A DNA stretch of 64,000 nucleotides, taken from contig CM022678.1 of assembly GCA_012295275.1 (NCBI GenBank), forward strand, positions 12,423,329 through 12,487,328. The letters run 5' to 3'. The position numbers and the translations under genes are program-made. This document shows, one piece after another, positions 45,430 through 58,620 of this stretch (position 1 is the stretch's first letter; the number at the start of each line of letters is the position of its first letter). The notes under the pieces were generated by a model. It did not search any database, had not been told where the DNA came from, and worked only from the letters and a program-made list of their open reading frames with translations. The stretch comes from Chrysomallon squamiferum. Taxonomy: Eukaryota > Mollusca > Gastropoda > Neomphalida > Peltospiridae.

Positions 45430-47511
45430 CTAAGTGACTTGTTCTGTTTACTCAAGTTACTCTTATTGTACTGAACAAATTAAACATATAGAAACAGCAG
45501 AAAATAAAATATTTCCACAACAAATATGACAAACTGAAAACTTAAAGAAAGTTCCAAACCAAAAGTAATATTTTAAAAACAGTTCCCTGTTATGTGGACT
45601 GCATTACCGAAGAATTTATACAGTCAGACATAGACCAGTAGACAGAATGTTTGGACCAGACAGTCAAGTGTGAAAAAAAAAATATTTTTAAAAATGTCTG
45701 ATGTAGAAATCCTTGATTTACTGCTTTAAAAAACTACAAATTGTATAGCTCAAGGGAGATAATTTTATTATTATAATTTTTTTTTATTAAAGTACTGGTA
45801 AAGATTTATTGATATGTTTGTTAATAAAGCATAAAATGGAAGAAGATCTGTTGTTTGGAAGACATTTTCTTAATGATTACTTCGCAGATTACATTATATG
45901 TCAAGTTGTTTACTAATTTTTAAAATTTTTCTAACCAAATGTGTTGGTATTTTTTTAAATTTTATTTTATTGATATACTGTTATTGGATAAATCAGAAAT
46001 TTTGTTTTGTAGCATTCTCAGCACCTTAAACCTTTTTAAATAATTTAAATAATTTTTTGATTTGAAAGTTCAGATACATCTTATACCATATTTCTCTAAA
46101 AATTTTATTAAGGATTTTGTTGAGGCTTTTCTAAAATTATCTTTTTTATATGCAAAAGTAGGTTTGATGTTGATCTTGTCGTTTTCATGTTCAAATAAAT
46201 ATTTCAAATTATTTTGGTTTCTGTTTTTCATTAGATTTTTTAGCTAGTATTTTCATCAGACTTGAAAACAGTTTCCTAAGAGTGAGGAATATTTTTATAT
46301 AGTTTTGAAATAATAGATATAATTGTGGAAGTAGTGATACAGATAATGTTGCAGCAGTTAGTAATAGAATTAGTTGTAGTTGTAGTAGTAGTAGTAGTAG
46401 TAGTAATAGAAATAATACTAGCAATAGTAATACTAGTAGACGGTAATAAAAATAACAATAGCATAAGTAATTCAGGGAGTACTGTAATAATGGTACTATT
46501 ATTAATTTTGTTTGCTGTGTATTCAGAAAACACCATAAACACTTTGCTTGGAGATATATAATTTTGAATTTTGCTTGTATTTCAAATGACTGAAAAATTT
46601 GGCTGTTGGCAGAATATAATATTTAAATAGTTTATTCGATCTTTCTATCTGTCTGTATCTGTCTCTCTCTCTCTCTCTCTATCCATCTATCTGTCTGTAT
46701 ATGTGTGGAACCACTCATTACACATATTACATAAAATAACTAAAGTGATTCAAGTCTTATTGCTGACACTTGCTAAATATGCTTTTCTTTTTTTATTTAT
46801 GACAGGTAATTATATTCAAAGATTTAAAATAGGTAGTTATAAATGTTTATTTAAACCCTGATTTCTCCTTCCAAACAAATATTTAAATTATTCTGAGTTT
46901 TGTTATTTATATTTTTAATTTTAATCTAGAGTCACAGACAAATTCATAAGGTTAAGTGGAGTGGAACAGTGATTAACAAATTCAGTGTTTAGCTGTTACT
47001 GCAGACATTCACTCGATGTCAGACTTATGGGAGGTTAAAATCTGCGGAGCAAATCTTATTTTTTTACAAAATGATAATACATTATAATACAATGTATATG
47101 TATATATATATATATATTCCAACATATTTTAATTGTTATTTTCTTCTTCTTCTTCCTCTTCTTCCTCTTCTTCTTATTCTTCTTCTTATTATTATTATGA
47201 TCTTTTAAATTAACAAAGAAATAAATGTTCGATTCGACGAATTCAGTAGTTTGCTTATTACAATAATACATCGTCGTGTAGACTTGAACGTTCACTGCGG
47301 ATTCACTAAGTATTTCCACGTCACATCCAGTACCAGTGAGAACTATCGAGTGTTAAATCCTTGGACGTTTTTCTTTATAGCGAGTTTCCTCACGAGACAT
47401 TGTACAAATGATGTTAGCAGTTGTTAATAAAAGTAATAGTTGTGTACTACTGCTGCTACTACTACTACTACTACTACTACTAATAATAATAATAATAGTA
47501 ATAATAATAAC

Positions 47512-47545
<34 letters not shown>

Positions 47546-47770
47546 GTAATAGTAACAATAATAATAAGGCCACTCTGTAAATTAATTAAACTCATTCTAT
47601 GTTCACGTATTAAGCTATGCATAATAAAGCAGCGAATAAACAGACAGGTAAACTCATTTTTCAGCCCTCCACTATTGTTGGGTTTCACGGATAAAACACT
47701 TTAGATGATCATGATCACAACTAGTTGTATTATTATTATTGTATCTCAGCGAAAACCAGTGCTACACGAC
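45430..47770. other. No gene seen; AT-rich DNA and microsatellites
   Basis: Includes GTA/AGT triplets (about 46,370-46,440), a TC run (about 46,660-46,680), AT and TTC runs (about 47,098-47,180) and ACT/AAT triplets (about 47,447-47,545). No convincing exon on either strand. Confidence 0.65.
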
Positions 47771-47771
47771 T

Positions 47772-47773
<2 letters not shown>

Positions 47774-47854
<81 letters not shown>
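47774..47854. repeat. (CT)n microsatellite
   Basis: About forty CT dinucleotides. Confidence 0.97.
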
Positions 47855-47857
<3 letters not shown>

Positions 47858-47929
47858 ACAGAAAATTATAACTTTCACTTTATATTAAAGTAATTACAGT
47901 TATTAAACTTTATTACGTTTTCAAATGTT

Positions 47930-48180
47930 ACAATTATGCTTCTAATTTGGGTATATTGGTGATAATGTATTATTTTTAATAAACGTGACATTTAAAAGAT
48001 GTGCCCCATATCTGTCTAGTGTCCACCTGAATGAATCTGACATTGTCAAACACTTAAGAACTGTTCTCTCGTTCATGCATGGAAACCAATAGTATATGTT
48101 CAGATCTGTCAACTAATGGAATATACTATAATACACTAAATTAATATCAGGTGCGTGCTGAGTTAAATTCTGGCTGCGTG
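47930..48180. repeat. Third, partial copy of the duplicated segment
   Basis: The stretch 'ctgaatgaatctgacattgt', with 'aaacacttaagaactgttctctcgttcatgcat' after it, matches the region near 2,708-2,760 of copy A and near 52,838-52,890 of copy B. It sits just left of copy B. Only about 250 bp can be matched by eye, so this looks like the remnant of another unit in a former array. Confidence 0.65.
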
Positions 48181-48207
48181 CGCTTACTGTTGTGTACCGA
48201 GAGCCGG

Positions 48208-48224
48208 CGCCAGACTGTCTGGCG
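48208..48224. repeat. Perfect palindrome with 8-bp arms
   Basis: 'CGCCAGACTGTCTGGCG' is a perfect inverted repeat around one central base, in a locally CG-rich patch ('gagccggcgccagactgtct'). It could form a hairpin or belong to a short interspersed repeat; no partner copy was seen in the window. Confidence 0.8.
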
Positions 48225-48663
48225 TCCTAGGCAAGGTTAGATTCGGTCACCCCCAGGAATATATCAGTTTCAAATTTTTAAAACAGTTATTTTCAACATC
48301 CTATGCGATCTCTAGAGGCAAGATTTTTCAGTTACTGACATTTAAATATCCTACACAATCCATTTCTTTCCTTGCTTATACCATTAAAATAAGGTGTACC
48401 GCTGTCAGTTTGATTCCGCAACAAAGTGAAGATTTCGTACACGCGTGATTCTACGAAGAGATTCGTGGCCTATAAAAACACGTAAATAAAATTACGTCCT
48501 GAAAGTTTCATGTATGCCCGATTTTCACTCACTCATTTTGTTACAGTTCTTTCTTTTTTTGAGTATGTTATTAGTGGTGGTTGATGATATCAGAAACCGG
48601 ATTCCAGTAAGTTTATTATTCAAATTTAATAATAAACAAACAAATAAATAAATAAATAAATAA

Positions 48664-48664
48664 T

Positions 48665-48736
<72 letters not shown>
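48664..48736. repeat. (CT)n microsatellite
   Basis: A second long CT run, preceded by AAAT repeats and followed by GT and AT runs, about 120 bp left of the edge of duplicated copy B. Confidence 0.97.
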
Positions 48737-48741
<5 letters not shown>

Positions 48742-51119
48742 GTGTGTGTGTGTATATATATATATAATTGTGATCGTAAAAAACATTCTGCTAAATGTCA
48801 CATGTCAGGTTTCCAACAAGAAAATAATGAATAAAGACAAAAAAAAAATAACAACTAAGAAGTGCGGTGGAATGGATGTCGTACTTTCGAGTCTCGTCAG
48901 TGACATCAGACTTTGTGAATGGACTTCTGTGCTAGTGCGTTGCAGATTAGAATCAGACATAAATAAGACACAGCATATTCATTCCTAAATGTATACATAT
49001 ATACATATATATATATATTCATACAGGTCAGATACACGTATACAGATTTCGAAATGTATTTTATTGTTCTTATTTTTATATACACCCCCCTGAATTCTTT
49101 TGTATGTAGTTATAAAATGTATCATGTATGTGAAAACAGCGTCGCTTACCAGAAAAAAAGACAGACAGTAGTAATAGCAATTTTCTTCTACCGAAATTTA
49201 CCACGGATTAAATAAATGTATGTCGACATAATCAGATTCAAGGAGACTGCTGTCCATGTGCTGACTTTAACCATTTTCGGACAGTAGTTACACAGGAAAT
49301 TCAGAGTTTATAATTTTAAACACAAAAATAAACTCCGAAGACCAAAATCCGTCCACTTGTACAAACCTATTAAGAAATAAGCTCTATCCGTAAAATGTCT
49401 CCAAAAGTAAATTATTTTCTGTAGTCAAAAATTATGTCTAAAAATAAATTCATTTGGCCGCTGATCCTTTGAGAGATAAACTTTGTGCCTGTGTTCCCAA
49501 ACAATGAGTTTGGATTCAAAGTAAACCCAACATAATATACTTAAACTGGTTACGTATCTTAAATGTAAACCTAATTCAGGTAAAGGAAATAAGCACCATA
49601 ATATAGAGTTAGGTTCAAACATCGAAAATCAAAAACAAAACGAGAATTTTATGGTAGCGGATCTTAAAGATTGTCTTTGTTATAACAATAAAAATGGATA
49701 TCTATGAACCAGTTTTTCAACAGATACATTTCTCTTCTGTATACTAGGGCATAGATAATCTTAATAAAGTAATAATGTTTATATGTACATAATCTTTTTA
49801 TTATTATTATTAAGATTGTGAAGTCTATATATATCATATAATATAAAGTAACTATAAACTAGAAAAAAGTCATTTTGTGTGTGTGTGTGTGTTAGTAATT
49901 ATAATAAGTAAAGAAACTGCTGGTTTTGTATAACAAACATACAAAATTTTAAAATTTAAGAATTGAGATAAAATGGCTATGGCCAACAAACAAACAAAGT
50001 TTTAAAATGTGTCAGTCTAGGCTGGCTTCTCTTACTCTTTGAATTCGATGTTTTCATTGACATCTGCAGTAATCAAATAATTTGTAATCTTTGCACAATC
50101 CGGCGAACCCTTTTGTGAAATGGTGTTCAGTGGACCTCGAAATTCTGACCTTGTTTTGATAAACGTTTGACAGCGGGTTAGGGTTAGATTTTATCTCAGT
50201 TGTTGTGTCATTAAAGGCGTATATGTTTCACACACACACACAAACACACACTCACACACACACACACGACTTATAACTTATAGTAATATAATTATTTTTC
50301 TCTAATTAGGTTTCAGTTGACTGATTCCGTTTTCTTAAATCAAGTTTACCAAAATCCGTAAATAATTCAATTGTTTTATGTTATTTTCTATTATCATAAA
50401 ATATGTTTCTAAATTAATAAGCAGTTGATGGTTTATTTATCTAATTTATCTACAACAATAACAACAATACAACAACAGCTACAAGAACAGCAGCAACAAC
50501 AACAATAATAATAATGACAAAGAAAACAGAAACTATTATTATTATAAATTTTCACAAAATCTGATCTTTTTTTTTTCTGGTGAAACCCTCATTCCTCTGT
50601 ACTGAGGTCCGTACCTGAGTTAAATCCTAGATGTGTGCGCTATTGTAACATTTAAAAAAAAAATAATAATAATAAAAAAAATAAACATTTAAAAAAAAAT
50701 AACAAACAAATTAAGGATAAAAAATATTGTATAGGAGCAACAACTACTAGTATTAACGCTAATACTTATACTAACACTATATTTACTCTGTTACTACTAA
50801 TACTACTGTTAATACTAATACTTTTATTACCATTATCACAAAACTGCTAATAATAATAAATCTGTTAATTACTTTTGCTATTTTACTTTATTTATTTATT
50901 TATTTATTTATTTAATTTTTAATTACTGCTTGTGATAAATGTTAGGAAATATATTTTACTTCACATACTGCACACTTGCGGTCAGGATCTGAATTAATTT
51001 TTTCATACACTTATGACAGCGTGAATTCAAAACGGGACTAAACAGAGCCAAATATGTTTCGCATCGATAAACAAACAGAATGTAAACTTCTGTTAAACTG
51101 AACATGTGGGGTATAATCA

Positions 51120-51357
51120 TGTGGTTGTATGCCTGTGTGTATGTGTGTACATTGTGTTGGTGTATTGTGCTTGAATGTGTGTCTGTATGCGTTGTATGTA
51201 TTGTGTATGTATGTGTGTATGTGAATGTGTGTGTTGTGTTTGTGGGTATGTATATGTATATGTAAGTTGTATAAGTATTTGTGTATATGTGTATGTATTT
51301 GTGTTGTGTGTGTATGTATGTATGTGTGTGTGTGTATATGTGTGTGTAGGTGTGTAA
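51120..51357. repeat. TG/TATG-rich imperfect repeat
   Basis: Imperfect 'tgtgtatgtgtgt' units. ORFs rich in Cys/Val (plus) or Thr/His (minus) are repeat artefacts. Not present at the matching place in copy A. Confidence 0.9.
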
Positions 51358-52156
51358 CTTAAAACATCTTTCTTTTCGCTCGAGTATTTGATTCATCGTG
51401 ATTAATGAAATATCTAAGAAAACCTTCATTCCAGCTAGTTTATCATTGAAACTTTAAACAAATATAATACATAAAGTAATACTGATATTCTCTCTGACAA
51501 CTAATAATAACTCTTACTCAGTGAGATTTGTTACACAGTTATAAACACGCACACACACACACACCGGCACACTCACGTATATAAAAGGTTTCTTTCTTTT
51601 CTTAGATGAAAAGAGTCACTTGATAAATTTTTTACTATTTGTAGGTTAGCATTTATACAGCTTGAGCGAGATAAGTATAAGTACATAAATTACATTCAGA
51701 AATATTAATATTGTACATACTGTCGAGTATTAGATCAGGAAATAAATTTGATTAAATTCATATTATAATAGGTTAGATCGTGAATTTAAGCTGTAAATTA
51801 TGTTGAAACGTTTGTGTTGTATTGTTTAATTGGAATGTACTTTATTTCTTTATTTAATAAGTCGATTTATCTACATCATCATTCTATGTGGAGTATGTTC
51901 TCGTGAATATATCTGTCATTATAAAACACTCGTAACTTGTTTTATCGTTCACACCAGCAAACAAACAACATAGTAAGTTCCGCTTCACTAAACAAATAAA
52001 ATGTTATCTGAACCAATTTCAATTATGTCATGCGGTGTATGGAGACTTGAAAAGCTATATAAAAGAAAAAAGTAGAAGAAAAAAAAAGAAAGGTAGAAGC
52101 AGAAGAACAAAAAATTTCTTTGTTCGTCAATGAAACAAAATTTTATTTTATCTCAT

Positions 52157-52159
<3 letters not shown>

Positions 52160-52199
<40 letters not shown>
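52160..52199. repeat. (AT)n microsatellite
   Basis: Pure AT run in a part of copy B without a clear copy A counterpart. Confidence 0.95.
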
Positions 52200-52203
<4 letters not shown>

Positions 52204-53429
52204 AAGTGAAATATCCGACACTTGTTCAATTAACGGTGTCTAGAAAGAAAAAAAGAGAAAAATGAAAGAAATCTTTGTGTTATGGTTTAATTGGAATGTA
52301 ATGAGATAAAATAAAATAAAATAATATTTCATTAATTGACTAATCTAAAAAACTTACTGTTTGTTTCTATGCAAACAAAAAAGAGGGGAGTTCTTGAATG
52401 TTTCACAGTCATGTTCAGTCATTTGACACAAAATATATATAAAACAACACAAAACAAAACACAATGCCTTTGTAACAAAAAAACAAACAGAAAGTAACAG
52501 CAACGTGTTAAAATAAATTACGTTTATTTTTGTAAATTTATTGACGTAGCTGTAGATAAACAGTGTACGAATCAACTGCACATTATCACCACATTTCATA
52601 TAATAATTAATACTGGGAAATCAATTTAATTATTTTAATAAAATTAAACAATGACACACACACACACACACACCATACAATTATATAAATCAATTTAATA
52701 TGTCGGAAAATAATAGATTAGATTCATTGCACTTATAAAAATAATAAAATATATTAAATTTACAGTGACAATTATGCTTGAGGTTTGCGTATATTTAAGA
52801 TGTTGTTTCATTTTTAATCATCTCGTTTGTGTCAACTGACTGAACATGACATTGTGAAACATTCAAGAACTCCTCTCTTTAACGCATAGAAACAAACAGT
52901 AAGTTTAGATTAGTCAATTAATGAAATAATATATTTAATTAATAAGTTTAAAACCATTTATATATATATATATATATATATTTATTTATTTTAAATAAAA
53001 TGAAATAAACCTATTTAATATAGAGAAGGGATATATAATTATTATTATTTTATTACTATTGTGTGTACGTGACTAAAATCATATATTCACCTTGTATGCT
53101 GTTTTTCATTATAATAGTTTATTTATATATCTTACGAAAAGACCATGATACCGCCAGTTCACTATTCAAGTTTAAACACGATACAATTTTGGCGGTTAAA
53201 TGTATTATCTTTCTCTGTCCAAATACAAGCCAGATGCTATCTCTATTATTATTACATGTGTGATAGGCTCTAACCAGCATTTTATAAATCAATTCAATAC
53301 ACAAACTATGTTAAGGTAGTTGTTTGTATTAATCCTGTTTACTTTACCACAAGAATTAAAGAATTTCACGAGTATTTTTTATCAGAAGAAACAAAAGTTT
53401 TATTGAAAACTTCAAAGCTACTACCCCTT

Positions 53430-53572
53430 CTTTACATGAATTGGTATCTTCCGCTCAGTAAGTGTCGTCTGTAAAAACCGGGCTTCACTAATGCAAGAGT
53501 AAATTGACATCGCAGACGAACAAGCGGATAAATTTGTTTTCAGCTGTTAAAATTTTCATTTCTCTAGAATAA
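53430..53572 (+). promoter_or_regulatory. Putative 5' UTR exon and proximal promoter, copy B
   Basis: Counterpart of 3,330-3,448, ending at donor 'aataa|gtaagt'. The inferred 5' UTR intron here is only about 120 bp of TTC/TTA repeat, against about 725 bp in copy A. Confidence 0.45.
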
Positions 53573-53585
53573 GTAAGTAAAATTT

Positions 53586-53586
<1 letters not shown>

Positions 53587-53616
<30 letters not shown>

Positions 53617-53631
53617 TTATTATTATTATTA

Positions 53632-53691
<60 letters not shown>

Positions 53692-53692
53692 T
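53587..53692. repeat. (TTC)n(TTA)n tract forming a splice-acceptor region
   Basis: TTC then TTA triplets fill almost the whole inferred 5' UTR intron and end in 'ctcag' right before the RING exon. Unlike copy A there is no upstream in-frame ATG: a TAA lies in frame at 53,578. Confidence 0.85.
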
Positions 53693-53697
53693 CAGAT

Positions 53698-54245
53698 ATG
53701 GCAACAGCTTCAAACTGCGATGATAATTTATCTTGCTGTCTTTGCATGGACATTTTCGACAAGCCACGAGTTCTTTCTTGTGGACATTCGTTTTGTTCGA
53801 AATGCCTGCAGGACTTCTTGTGTCACAATTACAACAACGATGATACAGAAATAAGCTGCCCGTTCTGCAGGCAGAACGTCCACATCCCAGACAGCACGAA
53901 ACCAGTATATACGTGGGCAGTTCAGTTTCCTATTAACAAGTCACTGGTCGACGCCATTAATGATCAGCTACAATCAAAGTTTTGTGAGTCAGCTGTGTTT
54001 ATATCTATTATAATAAATATAATTAAAGAAAATACAGTGATTATTTCACTCAGAATATTTATGTCGTGTATTAACTTCGCAGCATAAAGAAATTAAGGAC
54101 ATTTTATCTATAACATTTATCTACCCAGTATGTACATTGAGTTGATAAAATAAATGTTATAACTCTTTACATTGTACGCATCTCTTTATTAATAGTATTA
54201 GTACTAATTACTAATTCTATTATTATAATAATAATAATAATAATA

Positions 54246-54284
<39 letters not shown>

Positions 54285-55671
54285 TAATTAATAAATTATT
54301 TATTTATTATTTATTTATTTATTTATTTCAGGTAAAAAGGGAGATATTTCACTTCTGAGTTCTGTTTGTGAGAGTCTCAAAAACTTTAAAGAAATTCTTC
54401 AGACAGAGATGGATGATAAGATTGAGCAGCTTCGCCAAGCCGTCGACATCAACGTCGTGGACACCACAGAAGAGGTCAGAAGGATTGGTAACACACTAAT
54501 CACAGATTTCACAGACGCAGTCCACAAAGAACAAGATAGGCTAATAAGAGAAATAGAAAAATCTCAGAACTTTGTAACCTCAGAAATAGAAAAATTGTTT
54601 AGTGAACACAAACATCTGATTGATGAAAATGAAAAGTTTATAAAACTTGGTGAACATTTGTTAAAAGAAAAATCAGAGTCAGACATAAAAATAAATCTTC
54701 CAAAATTCTCCAAATTTCAAAACACAACTTCAAAGTTTCTGTCAAATTCTCTTTCACAAATAGAAAAAGCAGAATTCAAAATAAATCTCAGAAAATCAGT
54801 TAAAAAGAAAGAAATTTCTGTGCACATTGGTGAAATAATCACAAACATCCAAACAGACACACAGATAAACAGAGTGACAGACACACTCAAACACACAGAC
54901 ACCATTAACATAACAACACAAGAAGATAAACAAAATCCTTTTCTATCTTCCATCCTGGTGTCAGGTGAGGACAAGAGTAAAATTGTTGTTAGTGATTATT
55001 ACAATAGATGTGTAAAATGTTTTTGTTTAGAAAGAAAATCACTGATAAACAAACACGTGACTTCCTGTCCACCAGTTGGTCTTGCTGAATCACGTGATCA
55101 GCAGGGTGATGTTGTTGTCATTGTTCTGCCAGTTGAAAAGAAAATATTGTTTTTAAATTTGGAAAACTTCAAACTGATAAAAACAGTTACAACTGATAAA
55201 AAGTATCAATATATCGCTGTGTTACCTGGCAACAGTCTCGCGGTCACTGAGTGGTTTAATCAGTACTTGGACATACTGACAGACAGTGGTCAGCTCATTA
55301 ATTCTATCTCAACAGATTTGATCCCCAGTCCATGGTTTCTCACAGTTCACGATCAATGTCTGATTGTTGTGTCAAAGAGAGAAAACAGTTTATTTTGTGT
55401 GACGTCATCAGGTGACGTCAAATGGGAGTCACGTGATTCAGACAAACTGAGAGACTTGAGAGGTGTTACATGTGACAGGGGCGGAAATATTTTTGTTTGT
55501 AGTTATAATAAAAATTGTGTTGTTCAGTTGTCACGAGATGGTAACATTACACGTGACATCCTCACTGACCAGGATGGACTGTCTAAACCTTGTTTTGTCT
55601 GCTGTAATGACAACAAACTGTACGTGGAACAGAATAGTGAAATAAAAATATTTACTTGGTGTAAAAAGTAA
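53698..55671 (+). CDS. RING finger-coiled coil-propeller protein (TRIM-NHL-like), copy B
   Basis: Two exons, 53698-53983 and 54332-55671, same phase-1 intron and border sequences as copy A, giving 541 aa without internal stops. All eight RING zinc ligands are at the same places (C13, C16, C28, H30, C33, C36, C54, C57). The coiled-coil part (residues 97-251) differs from copy A at one residue only (Lys for Glu), whereas RING exon and propeller differ at many. The hydrophilic linker (about 266-299) is 24 residues shorter than in A. The propeller-like region (about 300-541) holds SGDVKWESRDSDKLR and GVTCDRGGNIFVCS. No B-box. Open frames and conserved splice sites suggest it is functional. Likely an E3 ubiquitin ligase; substrate and role unknown. 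Confidence 0.87.
54226..54330. repeat. AAT/ATT and ATTT repeats in the coding intron
   Basis: An AAT run followed by an ATT run (a natural inverted repeat able to fold back) and ATTT repeats end at the 3' splice site of copy B. Copy A has only the ATTT part before its acceptor. Confidence 0.9.
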
Positions 55672-56070
55672 ACTTCAAACTGTCTGCTAACTTAGTTTCT
55701 CTTAACTTTTTGAAGTTGAACGTCCACAGACATTTATTTCTGATAAATAAACAGAAAATCGGTTATTTATTTACTGTAAGGAAATTAATTTTGTTGATTT
55801 GTTTACTTTATTTTTATTTTTAAATATGTTATTTATTTGTTATGAATTACTTTATCGTTTAACCTTGCTAAATTACAAAAGAATTTCACTTTAAAACAAA
55901 CTGATTTACGTTTGAAAATTTCACCAAGTAATGTCGTTTCCTCTTCCGCCCCCCCCCCTCTCTCTCTCTCTCTCTAAACTATTTTATTATTTTGTAATGT
56001 AGTTTATTTCAAAGAAAGCTATAATTAAAATATATTTTGTACATACTACAATGTAATCAGACAAAAGTGC

Positions 56071-56076
56071 AATAAA
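56071..56076 (+). terminator. Polyadenylation signal AATAAA, copy B gene
   Basis: Same 'gtgcaataaaatat' context as in copy A (6,491-6,496). Conserved but unproven; earlier AATAAA hexamers exist. Confidence 0.4.
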
Positions 56077-56715
56077 ATATTTACATGATAATAAATCAAA
56101 TTCTTCTGTCTTTATTTCTTTTAAATTTTAAAACTATTTTACATTGTTTCGTATCTCTTTGACTGCATAGCTATTATATATTCACCTAACTGTGTGTGTG
56201 TCTGGGTATCTGTCTGTCTGTCTGTCTGCATAATATAATTAATGTGCATAATATCAGTGTTGAACAAAGTAGTTCACTGTTGAGATTTATTATAAATTTA
56301 TTATTAACTCCTAACACAAATTATTGTTTTGGCCCACGTGTGGGAAAAAAGTTTCCAACATTTACATTTTTATTCTGCTTGACATATTTTATAAATTTCT
56401 CTCTTAGACATGAAGTTAAGTTTAGTTTTTTATTTATTTATTTATTTTATCCCCAAAGAAAGAAACAAACAAATAAAAGGAAAGAAGAAAAAAAAAAAAC
56501 ACAAACACACACACACACAAAATAAAAATAAAATCAGAGAAATAACCTTACAAAACAAAAATGTCTAAGCCAAGAAGAAAACGACAAAAACAAAGAAAAA
56601 AAAAAAACATAACCGATGTTTTAAAACGTGACTAAATGTGAAACTGGATACCTCACTTGAGGTCTACAGACACGTGTTTTAAATCCGAGTGTTAGCGATC
56701 ATGTTTCGTCTTTAT

Positions 56716-57305
56716 TTAGTGTGGACACTCAAGTTAGTTTGAGTAGGGAACAATTCACAATACTCACGTAGCAGGGGCACATTGACGGAACTGCGATCTG
56801 AAGTATTTTTTTTATTTATTTTTTTTTTTTTTTAGTTTATTCTGATTCTGATTATTAATGTTATGGTTGTTATTGTTGTTGCTGTTGCTGTTGTTGTTGT
56901 ACTATTTTTGGGTCAGTTTATTTATTTTACAACAATAATAATAGCACTAATATGAACATTAACTGTAATCATTTTATCTACATACATACATACTGACATA
57001 AATAACCTCATATACAAACATACACATATGTTTATACACAGATTATTCTCATTGTGCAGTCTAAACGTATCAAAACAGAATATTGATTCCTGTATAAATT
57101 CATACATGTATAGCAACATTTACACACAGATATGTTCATACACAGAAGTGGATCGCGCACACACACGCACACATACGTACACACACACATGTACACACAT
57201 ACATATTAAACTTGTTTTAACGTTTGCTTTTCTTCTTCTTGTTCGTCTTATTATTATTATCATTAAAATAACTATTTTTATTATTATTACTACTACTTCT
57301 TCTCT

Positions 57306-57382
<77 letters not shown>

Positions 57383-57640
57383 TGTTGATTTAGAAACCAA
57401 TACAGATATCCTATAGGAAAACACACATAAAAATAAAAAATATAAAATAAAACAACAACAACAATATATTCCTAGATAGATACACATAGATACGTAATAG
57501 ATATATAGACACAAAATATATACTTCTATAGATACACATACGGTGATACGCATACAGAAGAAAACATACAAAGTTTACTTATATAGATACAAACACATAT
57601 TAACATAGTATAACCGTGATTAATTTTGTTCTTGGTTATT
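56716..57640. other. No gene seen; microsatellites
   Basis: Holds TTG/GCT triplets (about 56,867-56,900), CA-rich runs (about 57,156-57,206) and CTA/ATT triplets (about 57,285-57,380). No exon-like block. Confidence 0.7.
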
Positions 57641-58145
57641 ATTTTGCTGTAGAACTAATTTGGGGAATGCAGTCTGGGAGCAATGGGTTCCAGTCTAATT
57701 ATAAAAATTAAAGAGAGATGAGCCGAGTTCCGAAGTGTTTATTGTAACCGGACACTTGAACGGACAAATTAACGTGCTAATCAGAGCAAGCTGTTGTGAA
57801 AGCACGTCTACGACGGGCACGCTTTCTGACAGGTCAGTGGGTGTGTCCGTCGCAGAAAAGAGTTTTGGTTAAGGATAGACAGCAGGCTCTCGTTACGATT
57901 GCAGAACAGAAGGGAGTGTCCAGCATATCCGATCATAACGAATCGGTTGCGATGTTTCGTAGACGTTATCCGCTCCTTGTTGTTTTCGGCACTTGTCTAG
58001 CTCGTTGAAGATCTCCTATTCACCACCGAGTCCGTGTTGGTCGCATTCTGTTTGTTTGTTCTGTTCTCGGCTGCTGATGATATTTCCTTGTTCTTTTTGG
58101 CTGCTTCCCTCTGGTCCAACAATTCTAATGTTTGTTGTTGTTTTT

Positions 58146-58350
58146 TTGCCAATGGTCTTTCTACTGATTTAAACGATGTTATAAACACCTGCTACTAAAA
58201 AGAATAAGAACATGAATTCAGTTAACTTATTTACATTTTATTTTATTTTATTTTTGCCAAATGTCTTTTTATTGATTTAAAAGATGCTATAAACACCGGC
58301 AACTAAAAATAAGAACATGAGCGTAGTTAATTTATTTACATTTATTATAA
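58146..58350. repeat. Tandem duplication of about 105 bp
   Basis: 'ttgccaatggtctttctact' with 'gatttaaacgatgttataaa' is followed about 107 bp later by 'ttgccaaatgtctttttatt' with 'gatttaaaagatgctataaa'. Both units end in 'taagaacatga' and 'atttacattt'. Confidence 0.85.
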
Positions 58351-58438
58351 TATACAAAAAAAAAAAAAAAAAAAAAAATAAATAAATAAGTAAGTAAATA
58401 AAAACTGGACACTGGTCTGTGCGTTATTTTATAATACA

Positions 58439-58620
58439 CGGCTCATATCGTTACTATTAATGCATTTAGGTATTTTAGTTGTTGTCAAGATTATTGCCGT
58501 AATCAATTTACTCCGGATAAGACATCTTTTGTCTACAGCTGTCCTTAATCGGCGCATACCCATTAATTGGAGCCGGCTCATATCATTATGTATTAATGTA
58601 TTTAGGTATTTTAATTAATT
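58439..58620. repeat. Direct repeat spaced by about 134 bp
   Basis: 'cggctcatatcgttactatt' plus 'aatgcatttaggtattttag' recurs as 'cggctcatatcattatgtat' plus 'taatgtatttaggtatttta'. It may be another degenerate tandem unit of the proposed LTR. Confidence 0.8.

Larger units (their letters stand above)
48857..56715. repeat. Segmental duplication, copy B
   Basis: Direct-orientation counterpart of 90-7,210, about 48.8 kb away. It is somewhat longer, mainly because of extra DNA between about 50,200 and 52,600, including GT-rich repeats near 51,120-51,357. Left edge near 'aagaagtgcggtggaatgga', right edge after 'gcgatcatgtttcgtc'. Confidence 0.93.

Noticed and set aside
57796-58188. Host gene from ORFs of 63-70 codons on both strands
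   Set aside because: No splice sites or recognisable domain; better explained as part of a possible LTR.
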